This document shows positions 9,573 through 20,639 of a stretch of 64,000 bases of DNA, one piece after another (within the stretch, counting starts at the first letter, position 1; each line of letters opens with the position of its first letter). The notes below the pieces were generated by a model, which worked only from the letters and a program-made list of their open reading frames with translations, was not told the DNA's origin and searched no databases. The DNA is from Isoetes taiwanensis (Eukaryota > Streptophyta > Lycopodiopsida > Isoetales > Isoetaceae), in assembly GCA_021234155.1 (NCBI GenBank), contig JAJEKV010000008.1, forward strand, positions 17,846,042-17,910,041, given 5' to 3'. Made by a program: the position numbers and the translations under genes.

Positions 9573-10200
9573 GAGGAAGTTTTGTATGTTGTTGCAGGTA
9601 AAGAGATGTATTCTTTCTTAGATGGCTTCTCAGGATTCAACTAGATCAGCATTAAAAAGGCGGATCAGCCCAAGACTTCTTTCATCACACCATGGGCAAC
9701 TTTTGCAGGACTTATGAATGCATCAGCAACATTCCAAAGGGCAATGGATACCATTTTCAAGGATGTGCCTTCCTCATCATTTCGAGTTTTCTGAGATGAA
9801 TTGTGTTTGAGTACTTATAGCAAAGATCATTTTGCTTATCTCATTAAGTTGTTTGCTATGTGTAGAAAGGGAGGCGTGAGCCTAAATCCAAAGAAGTGTG
9901 CTTTTTTGTGCTCAAAAGGGGATTTTTTAGGACATGAGGTCTCCACCAAAGGCATCCAAGTTGCTGCAAACAAGATAGAAGCCTTAACGAAACTTGCTCC
10001 CCCAAGAACACTCAAGCAAATCAAAAGCTTCCTAGTTATGACTAGTTTTCCAAGAATGTATGTGCCTCACTTCTCACGTACTATTAGTCCCATTTCTAAC
10101 CTGACAAAGGTGGGGAAGTTTACAAAGAATGAGAGCAAACACATGCTTGTGGATTAGAATGAAATTTGTCAAGAGTCCTTTGATAAAATCATAGATGCCA
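9573..10200 (+). pseudogene. RT fragment of a second gypsy lineage (Gypsy-2)
   Basis: It begins with GKEMYSFLDGFSGFNQI (RT motif A region, Asp in FLDGF), TPWATFAGLMNASATFQRAM (motif B), a stop where motif C should be, then CAFLCSKGDFLGHEVSTKGI and the palm-thumb/connection stretch TLKQIKSFL. The FLDGFSG type differs from the KIDLRSG type of Gypsy-1, which shows another lineage, probably Tat/Athila-like. Stops at about 9795 and 10156 disable it. Confidence 0.85.
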
Positions 10201-10201
10201 T

Positions 10202-10915
10202 ATGCCAAAACCTCCAGACTTTGAGAAGCCTTTTCAAGCCTACATTAGTGTAACAAAGAAAGCCATAGATTTGGCATTGCTACAAGATGATAGGATTGTC
10301 TCTTTTGCAAGTAAAATGTGGTCTGAAACTGAGCTTAGGTACCCCAGGCTAGAGAAGAGTGCAGCAGCCCTTACGTTCATGATAGATAGGCAGGGGCATA
10401 TTAAGTTACAAGATGCCTTATGGGCATATAGGACTACCATAAAGGCATCCACAAAGCACACATCCTTTAGCCTTGTGTATGGTATTGAATCTATTGTCCC
10501 CATTGAACTTGAGTTACCCTCTATTAGATTGGCATATCTAATTAATTTGGAAATGGAGGATGCACTGAAAGAAAGGTGTCTGAGATTAATGCAGCTAGAA
10601 GAGCACAGGTTTGAGGATGAAAATGTAATTCTTATCAAGAAAGCCAAAGACAGAGCAACTTTCAAGGCTGCTCACAAGCTTCAAGGTACTCTCAAAGTGG
10701 GAAAATTGGTGCTCAACTGGAACAAAGCAAGGGAGGATGTAGCAGCCAAGTTTGAGAACTTATAAGAAGGTCCTTTTGAGGTGATTGGAGCAGCAGGAAA
10801 AGACTCCTATTGGCTGAGATCTGTTGTTGATGAAAGAGAGCTGCCAAATCCCATCAACATCTTACATTTGAAGAGGTATTGGCAACATCATGTTGCCTTA
10901 AGTTTGTTTGAGTAA
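10202..10915 (+). pseudogene. RNase H start fused to integrase C-terminus (Gypsy-2)
   Basis: The open frame 10202-10765 begins with the RNase H-like FEKPFQAYISVTKKAI and KMWSETELRYPRLEKSAAAL, then at about residue 63 jumps straight to the end of an integrase core (LQDALWAYRTTIKASTKHTS, then FSLVYGIESIVPIE). Most of RNase H and the integrase catalytic core are deleted. The C-terminal part continues across a stop at 10763 to ELPNPINILHLKRYW. The join is in frame, giving a 187-codon chimeric ORF by accident of deletion. Confidence 0.8.
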
Positions 10916-11430
10916 AAACAGATAGTGTTTTATAGATAGAATAGCTTAGGTTGATTTTGAGTTGCTGATCACAAAAAGACAAAAAATAAGCTTAAGCATA
11001 CTAGAAAGTAGTTTAAGAATTAGTTTTAGGTGTTTGCACAATTAGGCAAGATTTATGCAAAGTTTAGGCTGTTTTACATGCTTTGGTAGTTCACTACTAT
11101 GACTAATGCAAAGAACAGTGAGATACATGTAGGTTTCAGCTCTTACAAGGCCATCTTTGTGAGTTGTCATTACTAAAGGGATTGTTTTCCATGTAGGCGC
11201 ATCTGAAAAGCTCATTCATATACCTCATTCTCATTTGCACACCTTGTTTCTTCCACACATCTCTTCATATGATGCTTGTATGGACCAAGGGCAAGTCGCG
11301 TTTTCGGGCCTTGGGACCGGGACTCTGCGTTGGGAATGCCACGGGGTGGGCTGGGAACGTCCCGAGCAGTGATACCGCCTAGGGACGGCGTGGGGTTATT
11401 TTCAAATGACAAAAGTTTCGTATGTTAACA
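10916..11430. other. Non-coding tail of Gypsy-2 and a GC-rich patch
   Basis: 10916-11280 is AT-rich with no ORF; it follows the integrase end and is probably the 3' untranslated region of Gypsy-2. 11281-11400 turns abruptly GC-rich (CGGGACTCTGCGTTGGG..) with no counterpart elsewhere in the window, suggesting another junction before the LTR at 11431. Confidence 0.4.
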
Positions 11431-12045
11431 TGTTATTTTAATTAAATTCTAAAGCTCTTTAGAAAAGCCATTAAACCTTTGGCTTGGGGGCGTGACGTGG
11501 CCTAATGCTATTGGTTGATGGTTATAAAAGGGAGATTAGGCCTGTAACTTCGCGTTTGCACCAAAATCGGCCGGATCAGCTTAAGATAGCTTGAATTAGG
11601 CCTATTCCTACCCGATTCTTGCTGTAGAAAAGGCCCATAAGCCTTTTTTGTTCTAATCTTGGCCCTAGTGGCCTTATAAAGAGCCTTGGAGGCGCTTTGT
11701 GCAGAACACTGTTGTCTCTTGGAAGCAAGCTATTGAAGCTATTCTCTTCGTCTGAAAGCCCTGAAAGGGGTTTTGGCCCATTACGAATTGATTGGGAATC
11801 AATTCGGCCTATTCTAAACCACTTCAACTTTTGGTGTTGGATTAGGGGAACGCTCTGTTCTAGACATGTTCTTGATTCTCTACTGCAGTATTTAGTTCTT
11901 GTGTAGAACTTCTGAAGCTGGGCTTCAGACTGATCCTGGGGATCAGTAAGTGAACATGCATGGGGAGCTCAGGGAGTTCACGGTTGTGGGGAATTCTGGG
12001 AATTCTAGGTAGCGCGGTCGTACCTACTTTTGTAGGTGTTTGATA
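11431..12045 (+). repeat. Separate LTR of the Gypsy-1 family (solo or partial)
   Basis: It begins TGTTATTTTAATTAA and ends TTTGATA, matching the 3335 terminus TTTGACA with one change, about 615 bp. It contains the TATA box at 11523-11530. No primer site or gag follows, so it is a solo LTR or the residue of a larger loss. The five bases on either side (TAACA, ATGCT) do not match, so a simple LTR-LTR recombination of an intact insertion is not supported. Confidence 0.85.
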
Positions 12046-12590
12046 ATGCTACTGCCATCCCTGCCATAACAACAACTCCTCATACTAATAAACACTTTGT
12101 CATATGTAGGATCATCCTCTCATACGTCCATTACCTGATAATTTACTCAAGAGTTGCCCTTGATCCATGTAAACCTCTTCTAACTTATCATTTCCCACCA
12201 CATCCATCAAGTTGCCATCACACCTCCAAACTACATCTTACTAACTACACATTCACTTGCCATGCAGGTTCATCAGTTTCATGCTTCCATAATCATTTGC
12301 ACATCATTTGGCTTGCCTACCACATCACCTTGCTCTCATCTCTTGCAAGAACCCATGTTGCCAACCATACTTCCACATTGGCAACCATCAAGAACTTTAG
12401 GGAACACATGTGCATAAGTGGAGGCTGGGAGACCAGCCTATCCTTCTTTGTTTGGCATGATGCTGCCATATTTTGGCAGCATAGAAAAGCAATGCACATA
12501 ATTTGCACATCTTTGTCGAACTTTTGTCTAAAACATGTGTGCAAGAACTAGAAGTTTGAAGACTCTCATTTTTGAAGATCACAAGAATAG
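12046..12590. other. Non-coding, C/A-rich retroelement-like DNA
   Basis: The sequence is rich in CCACATC/CATCA motifs like those at 13770-14130. The 171-codon plus-strand frame at 12036-12551 has low-complexity, His/Thr/Ser-rich composition and no domain, so I read it as an accidental frame in the untranslated 3' part of a gypsy element. Confidence 0.35.
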
Positions 12591-13300
12591 AATAGAATAG
12601 AATAGTTTTTTTTAACGTGTCCACGGAGACCAATAGGTCATGGGACCCATACAATGGGCTAGTACAATCATTACTACTAGGATTAAAAAACCCCTGCCTC
12701 GAAAGGTTTTCAAGGGAAAAACCTTTGCAGTAATGATGATACTAGACAAACGGAGATAATGACTACTGAGGGCTCAGTAATTGCAGATGTTTATCTAGAA
12801 CCTCAAGTATGTATAATGCCAAGTCATGCACAGATGGTGCTCTGAGAAGTTGTGGAAGCGTGGAATGGAATGCTAAGGTCAAAAAATGATTCCGGACTAT
12901 CTCAAAAGCAGGGCAACTCAGAAGAGTATGGCGTTCGGCAACAGGCACAGTCTCGCTTCTCATGGCAATTGCGGCCGCTCCCATCTACCTGTCTCAATCC
13001 GTAGCCTGTGGGACCCCGTGATGCAATAGCTACAAGCTTGTTCCTGGACAATGAAGCAAGCAAATAAGCTTGGGGCCCTGGTGCCAAGGTGGGATTTATG
13101 TGTGCATGATAATGACCAGTTTTCACTTGGGCCAAAGTAACTGCGTCCCATATCTTTTGAGAAAAACGACCATTGAGATATTGTTGCAAAAGCTCAGGAT
13201 CAGAACTGGCAAGCATAAGGCAGTGCTCTGGTTGCACAGCCCAACGGGCAAACCATGTAGTGTTGACACCTTTGTTGAAGAACCAAGGGAAGCACATTCA
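12591..13300 (-). mobile_element. 5'-truncated LINE, minus strand
   Basis: Read on the minus strand, it carries the C-terminal region: QQYLNGRFSQKIWDAVTLAQVK, the HINPTLAPGPQAYL stretch, then a Cys/His segment (C..C, AERHTLLSCPAFEIVR) in shifted frames, so dead. The 3' UTR has the family blocks (CTCGAAAGG.. and CCACGGAGACC in plus-strand orientation, 12620-12720). The tail is (CTATT)n, seen on the plus strand as GAATAGAATAGAATAGAATAG at 12583-12606. Same family as 5889-7157 with a different tail unit. Confidence 0.85.
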
Positions 13301-13900
13301 TTAGATATCATGCAAGAGCGTAGCAAGGAGGATAAGACTCAAGCAAGTGTAGTTGAGTTTGAAGTTTGGAAGACCCCTCAAGATTGAAGTTTGAAAGACC
13401 CCTCAAGATTCTTTGGTATGTGGCTAGTTCCAAATCATTTTGGCATGAGTTCTATTTCCCAAGGCTTCTTACATGACCCTACTACCTCAATCCCTTCCAT
13501 ACACACCATACATGCCTCATGACTCATATTTTCATGCCTTACCATCATTTTCCCTAGTCCAAGTTGGCAAAGAGTATTTTTTCTAGTCAAAACACATCAT
13601 GCATGCATCACATACCCCTCATTACATTCACCATCTTTAAAAAAAGCAAAAAATCTCACCCAATTTGGGTATTTCCATGGTTTAAGATCATCTTCTCTCT
13701 CTAAAAGCTAAGCTAGACAGAGAAAGTGCATATTTTATTCAACTGTTGAGAAAAAAAATATCCAAGTTATTGCACATATGTACACTAGTGCCAAATTGGT
13801 TGCCAAATTGTCCATATCATTCTCAAAATGCCAAACACCATCCACGTCATCACCTATGCACATCCATGTTATCATACACGTGTACTTATGTTTCAAAATT

Positions 13901-14150
13901 TTGGCTTAAGTAAAGTCATTTTGATATCTTAGGTGACATGTCATCATCCCATGGTGCCACATCCCCAAAGTGCTTCCACATCATCATACACATGCCATCC
14001 ACATCATTTCCGCTTCACAAAAAGGTTTGACTAGAAAAAAGTCATTTTACCACCTTACTTGGCACATCATCACCCCATAATGCCATGTCACCACCCATTT
14101 GCCAAATCACCCCACCAACTTGCCACATCATCAAATTTGACTTCCATTTT
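13901..14150. repeat. Degenerate ~125-bp tandem duplication
   Basis: Copies begin at about 13901 and 14026; both run AAAGTCATTTT, then a CTTAG/CTTACTTGGCACAT-like stretch, then runs of CCACATCATC. Such repeats are common in the 3' untranslated part of Tat/Athila-type elements. Confidence 0.5.
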
Positions 14151-15189
14151 TAGCCAAAAAAATCACATGCTCTTTTTTGCAAAAAGATTCTACCATCTTG
14201 TAGAGCACAAAAACATTCCTTGTGAAGAAAAGAATTTTTGAAAAAGACCCCATATTGACCTTCATTTTTCACTTATAGGTATTCGTGCCAAATTTGAAAA
14301 AAAAAATTCCTATCTACCACCCCTTGGCCTAGTCACTCCCCCATCCAATCTCTCCCCGCCACGTGGTATACTCCGGCGTGTGGGGTGGCAATGGGCTGAA
14401 TCCCACGTGGGCATAGCACGCATGAATTAATAATAAGTTTTTATTGTGTCTTATATACCCAAGCTTCCTTTTCAAAAAATGCACGTGGGATATTCTGCTC
14501 GAAATCTCAAGAACCCTAAAAAAGGTTTCATGCCAAGATCCGGATTTAAAGATGGATTTAACAGCCTAATCCTAGTTAAACACCCTGGATCTACCTATTC
14601 TGAGCCAAGAAACCCAAAACTAGGCTAAAAGACAAGGATTTGGGCCGGATTTGCCAAGAATAGGCCGAAAACAGAGGATAATGAAAGGGGAATTTACTTT
14701 CAGAAGAATTCGAGGGCTTGGAGCGCAAGAATTGATCAGGATATCTTTGATAGAGACCGGATTGACGGACTGATCCTTGAATCTGCCTTCCTTGCTTCAT
14801 AAATCGATGGATTATTCGAGGCGAATTGCTTGATTTCTACTGTATAACTTTTGATCCTGTGCTCAAGACATCAGAGCTTGGGAATGATTCGATTGACTGT
14901 ATGCTATTCATATGAATTAAAATCCGACCCTTGGCACTAAAAATTTCATTCAATTTGCATTCGACATTACAAATGAGGTATAGTGAAAAGGTAAAGGTGA
15001 TATTTGAATATGTAAAATACAAGTCGAGCTTATCCTAGGTAAATTGCATCTCATACTATGTTCTGAACAAATTTCATAAGAAAAAACTGAAGTAAACTGC
15101 TCAAGTTTAAAGTTGTCTTAGAGGATTAATTATCTTAAGCATGTTAAGCACCACATTTTGAGTTGTACACCACATGCAGAACCACCAGA

Positions 15190-15640
15190 GTAATTAGATA
15201 GTGTCAAAGTTGAGAAAGAGTGTCAAAAAATTGTTTTACAAAGGTCTGTCTGCTGTTCTTCTGCAAAGTTACAGCATTCTGGCCAAAACTTATCAGTTCT
15301 GACCATATGAGCATTGATTCTCGTCCAAAAGGTTAATTCCCCTTGCTTACAGATCTGTCAGAGGTGTCATGAGTTGTCAAAAGTTGAAAAAGATCATTAA
15401 AAGTTGATTTACAAAAATTTGCTTGCTGTGTTTGCTTTGTGACAGTTTGTGTGCAAAAAATCTGAGTTTCAGGGCATGCTAGTATAGTCCTTTGCCAAAA
15501 AACTTGTAGATCCTTGTGTGCAAACCTGTTAGAGATAGGATCAAGTGTCAAAATTTAAAAAGGACTTATACTTTTTGATCTGCAAAATTTAGCTTGCTAG
15601 CTTGCTGCCAAGGATATTGACCAAGTTTTGACTTGATAGG
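15190..15640. repeat. Three degenerate ~175-bp tandem repeats
   Basis: Each unit begins with a GTCAAAAGTTGAAAAAG-like block, then TTTACAAAAATTTGCTTGCTG-like sequence, and a CTGCAAA/GTGCAAA block. Starts are near 15195, 15374 and 15547. They lie just before the primer site, so they are probably within an LTR or leader. Confidence 0.5.
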
Positions 15641-15701
15641 ATCACAAATTTGAGAGGTCTTTGCAAAACTACTTGCATCTGACTTTTGGCCCCAGATTTC
15701 T

Positions 15702-15712
15702 TGGTATCAGAG
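15702..15712 (+). other. Primer-binding site, Gypsy-2
   Basis: TGGTATCAGAG followed by TAACC is complementary to an initiator-type tRNA-Met 3' end. It marks the start of the internal region whose gag follows at 16080. Confidence 0.75.
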
Positions 15713-15804
15713 TAACCTTTTGTCAAAATTCGATTCTGTTTGCAAATGGCATCATTTTTGCTGAGGCCACCTTTTTCTAGTTTTGGAAAAGTAGTGCTAA
15801 CTCA

Positions 15805-17136
15805 TTGTTTGAGCCATCTTTTTGCAATTTTCTTGTTCAGAGTGGTTTCCTGAAGCAACCTGGAGGTTCTAAGCCATTGAGGTTGAAGGTTTGCCAGGAA
15901 CACCTTCAACAGCTTGGAGGTCTTACCGGAGATCTTTACCTGGAATTTGAACTCATGGCTCCTAGGAGAAACAATGAGATTTCTAAGCATGTTGAAGCAC
16001 AAGAGAACCATGGGATCTCTGCAGCAGTACCAGGAGTAAGTATTTAAGCTAATGCAGGTATATCTTGCCACTATTTTGAGCTAAACATGCCAATCTATCC
16101 CCCTACATTTGATCCAAGTATGAATGCTAACAATTTCTTGAAGATTTTTGAGGAATACTATCAGGAATATCAAAAGGGAATGCAAATTCTTTGAGTTCAA
16201 GAAGTGCTTCAAGAATGATGAAGTGAGAGCATGGCTGGAATATGTCATGAGCTTAGGTGCTAATTCATGGGATGAAATTGTAAAGAAATTCTTGGCAATG
16301 TTTGGTAAGCTTCTTGATCTCCAAGATTCGATCTTTGAGCTGCAGACCTTTCACATTAAACATGGTAAGAGTGTCCATCAGTATGTTGAAAGATTTAACT
16401 TGTATCTTGTCAAATGCTAAGTAAATCAAGTACCTAACCATACTTTGCATCTTGTTGCTTCATTTATTAGAGGATTGAGCAACAGATCAAGGATACACAG
16501 GAAAATGCTCAAGATACAAAAGCAAGAGGGATTTGATACCATACATAAAGCCTTTACTAAGGCTACTGAAATTGCTGACATGATTTCCTATCTTCCTGAT
16601 GATATGCACTCATCCCATGATCCCTTCTTTCTAGATTATGAGCAGGAATACATGAGACCTGGATCAGTGCCAATCTATGCTATTTAAAAAGACAAGAAGA
16701 AGCCAAAGATGAAGGATCCAGATAGTCCTATGGCTGATGTCAGGGCTGAGATATCCAAAGTGTCTGGAGCCTTGGTTGAAGTCACAAAGCAGCTCCAAGA
16801 AATGAAGAGTTCAAGGCCCGAGAAGAGAATCTATCCCCCCATGTGCTTATTGTTCAAGAAATACACATTCTTCAGACTATTGCTGGTATAGGCCATGCAC
16901 CAAGTGTGGTAAGAGAGCGCATTTTGGTAAAGAATGCCATGTTTGTGCTTTTTGCAAAGCAATAGGCCATTATGAATATAGGTGTGGTGTGAAAGAGTAC
17001 TTTGCAAGGCAAGAGAACGCCAAGATAATGAGCCAAGTGGCTCAGTGAGATTTGTGCAGGAAATAGAAGATCAGGAAGAGATCATGGCTGTCCATGCCAG
17101 AGGGATGATCAACTCAAAGGATAAAGAGCCAATCTG
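15805..17136 (+). pseudogene. Gypsy-2 gag with three zinc knuckles, broken
   Basis: The capsid-type domain reads KCFKNDEVRAWLEYVMSLG and ANSWDEIVKKFLAMF, then SIFELQTFHIKHGKSVHQYV (16148-16420), continuing after a stop in another frame with LHLVASFIRGLSNRSR (16445-16687). A third frame (16842-16985) holds three tandem CX2CX4HX4C zinc knuckles (CAYCSRNTHSSDYC, CTKCGKRAHFGKEC, CAFCKAIGHYEYRC), all with complete ligands. Stops at about 16045, 16418 and 16685 disable translation. Three intact knuckles are more than the single one of Gypsy-1. The frame is cut at 17136 by a terminal-inverted-repeat element. Confidence 0.8.
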
Positions 17137-19334
17137 CGTTGGGGAAGTTCCCCGGGAGAGTGTTCTCCTACCGTCCAACCTGGCCAAATATCCGCCCTAC
17201 GTGGCAGACTCACGAAAGCGCTCCCGCCCTGTTTTTTGAGCCTTCCGGATCCTTCCCGCCCAGAAGACCCATGGCCGGAGCTTGTAGCCCTTCTTCCAGC
17301 GATAAATGGCCGGAGCTTGCAGCCCTTCTCCCAGCGACGAGTAGCAGCAGGCGAATCCGACTCTGCTCCTCCTGCACACCACTTTTTTCAAATGGCACAT
17401 CCGAGACATACAGAGTAAGTTTGTTCTTTCTTTTTATATATTTTCTGTAAAAACTTTCAGGGTTATAGTTCTAGCAGACATCGCCAGTTCTTTACTTCCT
17501 TTCATATATTTCCTCTAAATCTTTTCAGGGTCTGGCAGCATATTGCATCTGACCCTTTTGTTTTGAAATATCCAGGTTTAAAGTGCACTAATCATAGGCA
17601 AAAATGAAGATAATCTTCTAAGGCGGAGTTGGAATAGCTTGCGTTTGCCTCAAACATTGCAGATAAGCAGTTGAAGTTCATATGCAATCGCATTTGTAGG
17701 AAAAGGAGAAGACAGAAGGCTGCAGAACTTAAGCAGATGGTATTTTTCTCTGAAGCTCTCTTGCAGACATTTACCATATGTTAAGTGCTTACATTATGAT
17801 ATTTTCTCAGCGATATGAAAGATATGAATAAGTAGATCACGAGGCTGATGGAAGGAGAGCCAGAGAGATTGCAAAAGATATATCTAGCTAGATGCAAGGT
17901 AATTCAAATATATTCTTGATGATTCCAGTTGTATATATCACTTTTGTTATCTATCAATTCTTCTCTTATTTGAGTAAGGCCATTGACCCTTTATTGATCT
18001 GTTGGTAAATAATTATGTTCGGATAAATAGCTGCATTAAAACATGGCAACCAAATCCAAGGATCTTGAAGCTGCAGTTGGAAACATTGGGGATCCAGTAG
18101 CAGACCTGCGAAGAACAATTAATGAGCCCATATTTAATTTTTGCAAAATTTTAGCAGATTAATGTAGCATTTGTTAATGTTAATTTTATTGTTAGACTTA
18201 TGTCTTGCTCAGGGTTGCCCTTAAGGCCATATCTGCATAGGAGTGATTTAGAAGATGAGGCGAATCATAAGCTTTCTATATTAATTTTGTAGGCGATTAC
18301 TTTTTGCGACTTGAACTGTTTCATAGAAACTCTGGCGAACCTTGCCAACGTTAATGTGGTAATTGAAATAAATAAATTAGATGTCAATTCACATGCAACT
18401 TACAGGATTAAGGAAACCTATTATGTTTAGCAAAATTTGAGTATTCTACTATGGTCCACTAGAGCTAGCAAACAATTACTTGATCTACAATGTTGGTAAG
18501 GGGATAATCTATGATCCTAAACACTTAGATCCATGGAACTGGAGGCGAAACTCTAGATCTGAGCTTAAGAATGCATGGCTAATTTAAGAAAGGCGGGCGG
18601 ACGAAATGGTAAAACTTTGGCGAAAAAATATAATTTATTTTCAAAAGTAACCTATTCAGGTTTAGTATCTCATTTTCGAAAATATTCAAAATATAGCCAT
18701 TTGGCTATAAATAGCCCCTTAAGGGCAACCCTGGTTTGCTTTATTTATAAACTTCAGTATGTGCTGTAGATGGATAGAATGAAGGTATTTGCTAAGAAAA
18801 AGGCAAGGGAGAGCAGGATGAGACTAGAGGAAGAGGTACAATTGGATTCATTGCTGTTGAGGAAGAGGTACATTGGATTCATTGCTATTGCAGTTGTCAG
18901 TGGATGTGATGTCTTCCAGAAGATGATGGGCAATCTCAACTTGTATCATGAGATTAATTTTCCTTATAAAACCAATGGTAAGCTTTGATATGCTGACCAA
19001 GGTTGTAGAAATTTGCTGTTTTAGGATTTGCCACTTTAACCACCTCAATCGTGACAATTCTATTGGTAGAGTAATGTGACATTCTATTGGTATAGTAATC
19101 TGTAATCAACATGTGCATATTTATGATACATTAACTTGTATAAGGATGCTCCCAATGTATTTGTTATTGGGAGCAATTTACATCGTTTAAAAAGAGAAAA
19201 AAATTATATGGATTTTATATCATTTCCGGTTTGAGTATTAGTAGCAGGGAGCTTCCGGTTGTATTTTGTAAATTCCGAATGGGTTCAGGACTTGTAGGAA
19301 ATTTTCCTAACAAGGTTTGAAAGTTTCCCCAACG
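17137..19334. mobile_element. Terminal-inverted-repeat DNA transposon inside Gypsy-2
   Basis: The ends are CGTTGGGGAA (17137-17146) and its reverse complement TTCCCCAACG (19325-19334), flanked by CTG on both sides (17134-17136, 19335-19337): a 10-bp TIR with a 3-bp duplication. Without it, gag and protease of Gypsy-2 are contiguous. The interior looks like a decayed, intron-containing gene: a GC-rich first-exon candidate with ATG near 17270 ending at a donor (CAGAGTAAGT at about 17412), and a basic segment at 18770-18985 (KVFAKKKARESRMRLEEEV). No catalytic motif is visible, so I cannot assign a superfamily; 3-bp duplications occur in PIF/Harbinger and CACTA elements, but the TIR fits neither well. 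Confidence 0.7.
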
Positions 19335-19337
19335 CTG

Positions 19338-20125
19338 GAGCCAATTAAAGCCAAGAGGAGACTAATGCACCCAAACTTAAAGAGCCAAATCAGGTTCTGC
19401 CTCCTCCTCCTTGTCAAAAATACTTAAAGAAAGATAAGGAGAGTGAGGATTTTGAGTCTTTATTGAGGAATTCCAAGATTAGTGTGGATTTGCTAACTTT
19501 GCTCAAGATTGCTCCATCTTATAGAAAGAAAATTTTAAATCTAACCAGAGAAAACGAAGTGGCTCTCACAAATCATATTGAAGAGCATGTCTTGACCCAA
19601 GAAGATTATGATCCAGGTGCTTTTACATGTATGGCAAGGATGGGTAAGAAAGTCTTAATCAAAGTGCTGCTTGATGGAGGATCACCACTTAATGTGATGC
19701 CACATCACACATTATGAGATTATGTGGTTTAGAAATTGATAAGAAGGCTCCTATGGTGCTAAAATCCTTTTCTAATACTAAAACCAACCCTATAGGCATT
19801 GTGAGCAATGTGCCAATTGACGTAGAAGGCATTATTGTGGCTGCTAACTTTGTGGTGGTTGCATTTGAAGGTATTAATGAAAAATCTGATATTAATGACC
19901 TGCTTTTGGGAAGAAAATGGTTGTCTATAGTAGATGCAAGGCCTATATGGGCAAAAGAAGAATGTACCATATCTAATGGAAGAAGAAAGGTGACCCTATA
20001 GAACAAGGTTGGAGAATTTGAAGCCTTAAACTTCATTGAAGAGGATCTTCTGATATCAAGTCCTTGTGGTGAGTATGAGCTTACTGCCCCTGATCGAATA
20101 CCAGAGCCAAAGCTGTCCATGGAGG
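19338..20125 (+). pseudogene. Gypsy-2 aspartic protease region
   Basis: The frame 19463-19717 ends with VLIKVLLDGGSPLNVMP, the retropepsin triad in the DGGS form, after the KILNLTRENEVALTNHIEE linker. A frame change at about 19715 leads to LCGLEIDKKAPMVLKSF and NDLLLGRKWLSIVDARPIW (the conserved LLGRxW strand), ending at 20001. Strand order and spacing fit a Tat/Athila-type protease. The frame change and stop make it inactive. Confidence 0.75.
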
Positions 20126-20159
20126 TGAGCTTGTCTCAAGGTGAAAGTTTTTTTTTTTT

Positions 20160-20470
20160 TTTTTAATGGTTTGATGGAAGAGTATCTAAAAGGTTGAGTG
20201 TAGCTTCTTCTGCTGCAATTATCAAAGATCATTCCAATAGATTATTGGCTAAAGTAGGTAGAATTTTCCCTAATATTATCTCTAACATGGCAGAATATAG
20301 AGCTCTCATAGTAGGTCTGCGAGAAGCCAAGCATCTAGGCGTAACTAGTGTTGTTGTCTTTGGTGACTTATAATTGGTTTGTAGACAGGTCTTGGGAGAA
20401 TATTAGGCCAAAAATGAGGATATGATCTTGTTAAGAGACAAGGAATTGGAAGAATTAGCAAGTTTCAAGT
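20160..20470 (+). pseudogene. Plant-type RNase H of Gypsy-2
   Basis: The text reads FDGRVSKRLSVASSAAI (first Asp, lacking the usual second glycine), SNMAEYRALIVGLREAKHLG (catalytic Glu in AEYRAL), VTSVVVFGDL (third Asp), then a stop where LVCRQVLGEY continues. This D-E-D pattern with AEYxAL is the additional, archaeal-like RNase H typical of the Tat branch of plant Ty3/gypsy elements. RT should lie between protease and this domain; it is absent here, replaced by an 18-base poly(T) at about 20147, so the block is internally deleted. Confidence 0.75.
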
Positions 20471-20639
20471 CATGGAAGTTATGCCATGGTTTAACATTAG
20501 TACGAGCCAAAGCTTTAGAGAGATGGGTTCAAGTGAAAGGAACAGTGATAAAAACCCATAAATTCAGCAAGACGTTCACCAAGCAAGTGTATTACGAGAT
20601 TGTAAAAAGTGACCCGGTAATTATGCTAGTATATAGGAA

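Larger units (their letters stand above)
13301..15700. other. Non-coding, probably Gypsy-2 3' region and LTR
   Basis: There are no credible ORFs. Contents: a 25-bp direct duplication (AAGACCCCTCAAGATT at 13371 and 13396), a degenerate ~125-bp duplication at 13901-14150 rich in CCACATCATC, a TATA-like TTATATACCC at about 14452, and three degenerate repeats at 15190-15640. Because a tRNA primer site follows at 15702, the right end is probably an LTR, but I cannot define its left boundary. Confidence 0.4.

Noticed and set aside
11426-12050. Target duplication around the separate LTR
   Set aside because: Flanking five-mers TAACA and ATGCT do not match.
12036-12551. 171-codon plus-strand ORF
   Set aside because: His/Thr/Ser-rich low-complexity translation of CCACATC-type repeats, no domain, overlaps an LTR end.
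13770-14130. CCACATCATC repeats as a CRISPR-like array
   Set aside because: Units are degenerate and unevenly spaced, with no unique spacers; the context is a plant retroelement.
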